Assembly: GCA_029688825.1 (NCBI GenBank)
Contig: JARUKX010000026.1
Coordinates: 1-53,990, forward strand
DNA: 53,990 nt
Reading direction: 5' to 3'
Source: Haloarculaceae archaeon H-GB1-1
GTDB lineage: Archaea > Halobacteriota > Halobacteria > Halobacteriales > Haloarculaceae
Part shown: in pieces, positions 50,746 through 53,990 of the stretch
Position numbering within the stretch: the first letter of the stretch is position 1
Layout: each line of letters starts with the position of its first letter
Notes under the pieces: generated by a model
Told to the model about the DNA's origin: nothing
The model's input: only the letters and a program-made list of their open reading frames with translations
Databases searched by the model: none
Made by a program: the position numbers and the translations under genes

Positions 50746-52872
50746 CTACTCGTCGACCATCCGACTACCGCCCGGCGGGAGGAACTCCTGGATGCGGTCC
50801 GGGCTGGCCACCTTTCGCACGAAGGAATCGTCCGCGAACCGTCCCTTCAGTTCGCGATAGACGCGCTTGGCCGCGTCGTTCTGGGCGTACCGGCCGGGTT
50901 CGAGTTCCACGTAGGTCTCGACGCGAGGCATCACGGCGCTCGGCGGGCCGCCGAGGACGCGCGTCTCCGGTTCGCAGGCGATACCCACGGCGACGCCGAC
51001 CTCGACGTCCCGGAAGTAGGTGCGGTCGCCGCGGATCGCGAACCCGCCCTTCTCCAGATATTCGCCGCTCTCGGGCGTCTTCGACACCTGGTCGGGGTCG
51101 ACCATGTACGCGTCGCCGACGAACTTGCTCTCCTTCCACACCGACGCGTACGACACCGCGAACTGCGCGGCCTCCCGCTTGCTCCGATCGGGAATCTCGA
51201 TGTCGCCGCGAGCGGGTTCGCTCGGGTCCGTCGCCTTGAGGACGGTCACCGGGCCGCCGTGAGCCTGGGCGTGGAAGAACAGGTCGCCCTTGTCGAGGTA
51301 CTTCTTCACGAGGTCCTCGTTCTGGTCGGCGTTGCGGCCGCCGATGACGAGGAAGTCGTCCTGCGTGTGGAACCAGCGGAACCGCTCGTACCACTGTTCG
51401 GACTGCCGAACGGGAATCGAGGGGCGGGAGAGCCAGTCGATCTCCTCGTCCTCCTCGGCCGCCTCTTCGGCCTCGTCCTCGTCGTCGTCTTCGGCCTCCC
51501 ACTCCTCGCGGCGAGCTTTCACCTCGGCCAGTTCCTCGCGGGTGTTCTCGATGGCGGCGAGCGCACCCTCCTTCTTCTCCTCGACGCGCTTCGCCTCGGT
51601 GTACAGGCGGTCGGCGTTGACCTCGACGCCCTCCGAGACGTCGAGGTCGATCCGACGGCCGTCGATCTCGACTGTCACGGTCCCCTCGCGGCCGTCGACG
51701 CCCGCGACCGTTTCGGCGGCCGCGATACCGCGGTCTTTCCCTTCCTCGAAACGGGCCTCGATGTCGTCCCACGAGTGGCCCTCCTCGCGGGCGGCCCTGA
51801 CCGTCGAGATGACCTCGTCGACGAGGTCGTAGTGCGCGTAGAGCGACTCCGCCTTTTCGCGCTCTTCCTCGGCCTGCTCCTCGAAGTTCTCGATGGCCCC
51901 CTCCTGCTGGTCGATGATGCGCTGTTTCTTCTCGATCTCGGCCTCGAAGTCCGGTCGCTGGGGTGCCGGTGTCCCGCCGCCGCCCGAATCGGACTCGGCC
52001 TCGAAGTTGTAGAAGTAGTCGTCGAGCGCCTCGTTGAACGTCTCGAACGGCTCGCTCTCGTAGTCGGCGTGTTCCTCCAGCGGCAATGGCGTCACGTCGA
52101 CGCGGGTCCGGTCGTCGCCCTCGCCCTCGTAGTAGACGCGCGGGTCGAGGTCGCCCGAGCGAAGGCGTTCTGCGAGCCGACCGAGTGCGTCGTGGAGCGC
52201 GCGGAAGTCGTCCTCGTCCGCCTCCTCGATGTCCTTCGTCTTCTCGACGCCGGCGCGGGTACACAGCTCCTCGCCGTAGAGGCCGCCGAAGTTGAGCTGG
52301 GTCGCCAGCGTCCGGACGAGGTCGGTGTCCGAGTCCCGCATCCGCGCGGCGAACGCCTCGTACTCGACGGTGAGCGGATTGAATCGCGAGGAGGGGAACT
52401 CGTACGGTGCGCCGGACGCGACGGTCCGCGACTTGAGCCGGACGGTGTCCAGACAGTCGACGACCTCGCCGTGCTCGTCGAGGACGGCGACGTTCCCGTC
52501 ACCGAACAGTTCGGCGACGATCGTCGTGTCCACGTCCTCGCGCTCGAAGTGGAACTGGAGGATGCGGTCGAACTCGAACTGCTCGACGCCGGCGAAGTCC
52601 GCACCCTGCAACCGATTCCGCAGCATCATCGCGAAGTTCGGCGGTCGACCCGGCGCGTCGGGCACGTGCTCGGGGGCGGCCACGTGCGCCTGCTTCCGGT
52701 CGCCGACCTCTATCAGTAGCTCCACCCGGCCGCGGTCGAAGTCACGCATCTTCAGCCGGAGCAGGTCGTCGTCGTAGAGATAGGCCTTGTCGAGCTTCGC
52801 ACCGCCGTAGGCGCCGAGTTCGCCCACGAGCGCCGCGAGGTCGACGCTGGTCAGCTCCCGCTTTCGGTCCAT
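50746..52872 (-). CDS. rqcH: Ribosome rescue protein RqcH (NEMF/Rqc2 homologue)
   Basis: RqcH binds split 60S/50S subunits with stuck nascent chains and can recruit tRNA to add C-terminal tails. The 708-aa protein has NFACT-N (1 to about 200) with the Asp-Arg pair D102/R103 in FDRILQFHFE, a middle HhH-type region, long coiled coils (about 305-350 and 425-490) and NFACT-R (about 500-640: FHTQDDFLVIGGRNADQNE, GPVTVLKATDP). Acidic insertions fit a halophile. A CCTTTGG box (52894-52900) is 26 nt upstream of ATG 52872. Confidence 0.92.
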   Translation of the reverse strand: MDRKRELTSVDLAALVGELGAYGGAKLDKAYLYDDDLLRLKMRDFDRGRVELLIEVGDRKQAHVAAPEHVPDAPGRPPNFAMMLRNRLQGADFAGVEQFEFDRILQFHFEREDVDTTIVAELFGDGNVAVLDEHGEVVDCLDTVRLKSRTVASGAPYEFPSSRFNPLTVEYEAFAARMRDSDTDLVRTLATQLNFGGLYGEELCTRAGVEKTKDIEEADEDDFRALHDALGRLAERLRSGDLDPRVYYEGEGDDRTRVDVTPLPLEEHADYESEPFETFNEALDDYFYNFEAESDSGGGGTPAPQRPDFEAEIEKKQRIIDQQEGAIENFEEQAEEEREKAESLYAHYDLVDEVISTVRAAREEGHSWDDIEARFEEGKDRGIAAAETVAGVDGREGTVTVEIDGRRIDLDVSEGVEVNADRLYTEAKRVEEKKEGALAAIENTREELAEVKARREEWEAEDDDEDEAEEAAEEDEEIDWLSRPSIPVRQSEQWYERFRWFHTQDDFLVIGGRNADQNEDLVKKYLDKGDLFFHAQAHGGPVTVLKATDPSEPARGDIEIPDRSKREAAQFAVSYASVWKESKFVGDAYMVDPDQVSKTPESGEYLEKGGFAIRGDRTYFRDVEVGVAVGIACEPETRVLGGPPSAVMPRVETYVELEPGRYAQNDAAKRVYRELKGRFADDSFVRKVASPDRIQEFLPPGGSRMVDE

Positions 52873-52916
52873 ATCGCCACTGCAAGACTCCGAGCCAAAG
52901 GCCTGTCGTTACCGCA

Positions 52917-53951
52917 TCACGACAGCGAGCGAGCCACGTCCGCCCCGGTCTCCAGGCCACTCTTGAGCGCGAGGTGGAGCCGACCGCGGCCCGCGACCCA
53001 GTCGCCCGCACAGTAGAGGTCGTGCTGGGCCGCGAGTTTCGTGGCGTCGACGTCGAGACCTGCCTCCGGTTGGGCGTACCGCCAGTGCTGGAAGTCGTGC
53101 CAGTCCGGGTCGGTGAGCCTGTCGTCTCCGACCAGATCGGCCGTGAGCGATGCGACTTCGTCCGCGAGCGTGGTCGCGTCGTCGTGGAAGTGCTCTGCGG
53201 ACCAGTCGGGCGATAGCTGTACGACGAGCAACGATTCGCCGTCTGGAACGTGGTCCTGCTTGCACTCCTCGCGGGAACACCACCAGACGTCGTGGGTCTT
53301 GTCCTCGTTCACGAGCGCGAAGTAATCGCGGTCGAGTTCGAACGGATAGTGCAGGACGACCGAGATGACCGTCCGATACGGGATCGATTCGATCTGCTCC
53401 CGAATGCGCCGTCTGTGGGGGTGTTGCCACTCCGCACTCCCGATGAGGTCCGCGCTCTGTGGGGCCGGCGGCGTCAGCACGAGGACGTCGTACTCGCCCC
53501 ACTCGCGCCCGCTCCCGTCGTATCCGTACCAGCCGTCGCCCGTCCGGACGAGCGACGCCACGCGCGTCTCCCGATGGACCGTCGCGTCCGTCTCTGCGAG
53601 TAGTTCCTTGCCGAGCTGTGCGATGCCGTCGGCGTATGTCCACTTCGCAGCCTGCTCGCGGTCGCTCTCGGAGATGGTCCCGATCTCGTCGAACGTCCAG
53701 ACCGGCTCGTCGATGTCGACCCGACCCGATTGCGCGACGTTGTCCAGCACGTCGAGCAGCCAGTCGTCTTCGGTCCGAACGTAGTTCGCCCCGTAATCGT
53801 AGGTGCAGCCCTGCTTGTATCGCGTCGCCGCTCGGCCGGATACCTCACGTCCCTGTTCGAAGAGCGTCACGTCGACGTCGTCGTCACGCAGCGCGTACGC
53901 GACGCCGATTCCCGAGATACCCGCACCGACGACAGCGACGGAAGGTGTCAT
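52917..53951 (-). CDS. FAD-dependent oxidoreductase, renalase/amine-oxidase-like
   Basis: The 344-aa flavoprotein starts with the dinucleotide-binding motif VVGAGISGIGVAYAL, then FEQGREVSGRAATR (the GRAAT of the renalase/amine-oxidase group), and ends with a second FAD motif YCAGDWVAGRGRLHLALKSG. It resembles small renalase-like oxidoreductases; the substrate is not known. Start 53951 is supported by a GATAAAACA box (53974-53982) 26 nt upstream. It is downstream on the minus strand of whatever begins beyond the window, but has its own promoter. Confidence 0.88.
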   Translation of the reverse strand: MTPSVAVVGAGISGIGVAYALRDDDVDVTLFEQGREVSGRAATRYKQGCTYDYGANYVRTEDDWLLDVLDNVAQSGRVDIDEPVWTFDEIGTISESDREQAAKWTYADGIAQLGKELLAETDATVHRETRVASLVRTGDGWYGYDGSGREWGEYDVLVLTPPAPQSADLIGSAEWQHPHRRRIREQIESIPYRTVISVVLHYPFELDRDYFALVNEDKTHDVWWCSREECKQDHVPDGESLLVVQLSPDWSAEHFHDDATTLADEVASLTADLVGDDRLTDPDWHDFQHWRYAQPEAGLDVDATKLAAQHDLYCAGDWVAGRGRLHLALKSGLETGADVARSLS

Positions 53952-53990
53952 AGCGGCATCTACACGTCGACGCGATAAAACATCATCTCC

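Noticed and set aside
50707-52719. A 670-codon plus-strand open frame opposite rqcH
   Set aside because: Same GC artefact; RqcH domains and its TATA box are on the minus strand.

Overview
This window reads as chromosomal DNA of a haloarchaeon (class Halobacteria). The GC content is high, the predicted proteins are strongly acidic (Asp/Glu-rich), and many marker families are typical of halophilic archaea: archaeosortase A with a PGF-CTERM substrate, DUF2150, LWR-salt, DUF4013, HTH_10 regulators and an HVO_A0114-type regulator. Most genes have a TATA-like box 25-29 nt upstream of the chosen start codon, so most messages look leaderless; I used that spacing to choose starts. I see no rRNA, tRNA, CRISPR array, IS element or provirus. 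The genus cannot be fixed from this sequence alone.

Layout. 1-7.6 kb: HMG-CoA synthase (mevalonate/isoprenoid lipid pathway) is divergent from archaeosortase A (artA). artA is convergent with a two-gene surface operon: a 1086-aa pilin-signal protein with three lectin-like repeats and Ca-type repeats, then a 599-aa protein with a pilin signal at its N terminus, five PKD domains and a PGF-CTERM sorting signal at its C terminus. 7.7-9.8 kb: DUF2150, TatD-like and NYN-domain genes. 9.9-12.1 kb: a CPA1 Na+/H+ antiporter and NikR converge on an 82-bp palindrome that contains or touches both stop codons. 12.4-16.8 kb: complete glycine cleavage operon gcvT-gcvH-gcvPA-gcvPB. 16.8-19.3 kb: small regulators (REC protein, zinc ribbon, HTH_10 pair) and msrA. 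19.6-24.9 kb: secreted PKD protein, cobalamin adenosyltransferase, MBL hydrolase and an hsp20-ABC1 kinase operon. 25.0-28.1 kb: two translationally coupled moeA paralogues, the second fused to a PBP-like domain. 28.1-36.6 kb: HAD phosphatase, pterin dehydratase with LWR-salt, BBE-type FAD oxidase, the lsm-rpl37e-purF operon, M42 peptidase, a DUF2342-type metalloprotease and a three-gene operon joined by TGATG junctions. 36.7-42.4 kb: a TumE-type toxin-antitoxin module of lower GC, then a Dna2-like helicase-nuclease, PAP2 phosphatase and LarA, the last three overlapping head to tail. 42.4-47.9 kb: Lhr helicase, orphan CheC, MBL hydrolase and GAF histidine kinase. 48.1-52.9 kb: a ribosome-rescue neighbourhood, with pelota and RqcH on one strand separated by two paralogous DUF4013 membrane proteins. 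52.9-54.0 kb: a renalase-like FAD oxidoreductase.

The candidates most worth following are (i) the archaeosortase with its dual-signal substrate and co-transcribed lectin-like pilin protein, a possible uncharacterised surface structure; (ii) the TumE toxin with an HTH antitoxin and flanking CAAC/GTTG operator candidates; (iii) the pelota/DUF4013/RqcH neighbourhood; and (iv) the stop-codon-overlapping palindrome between the antiporter and nikR.
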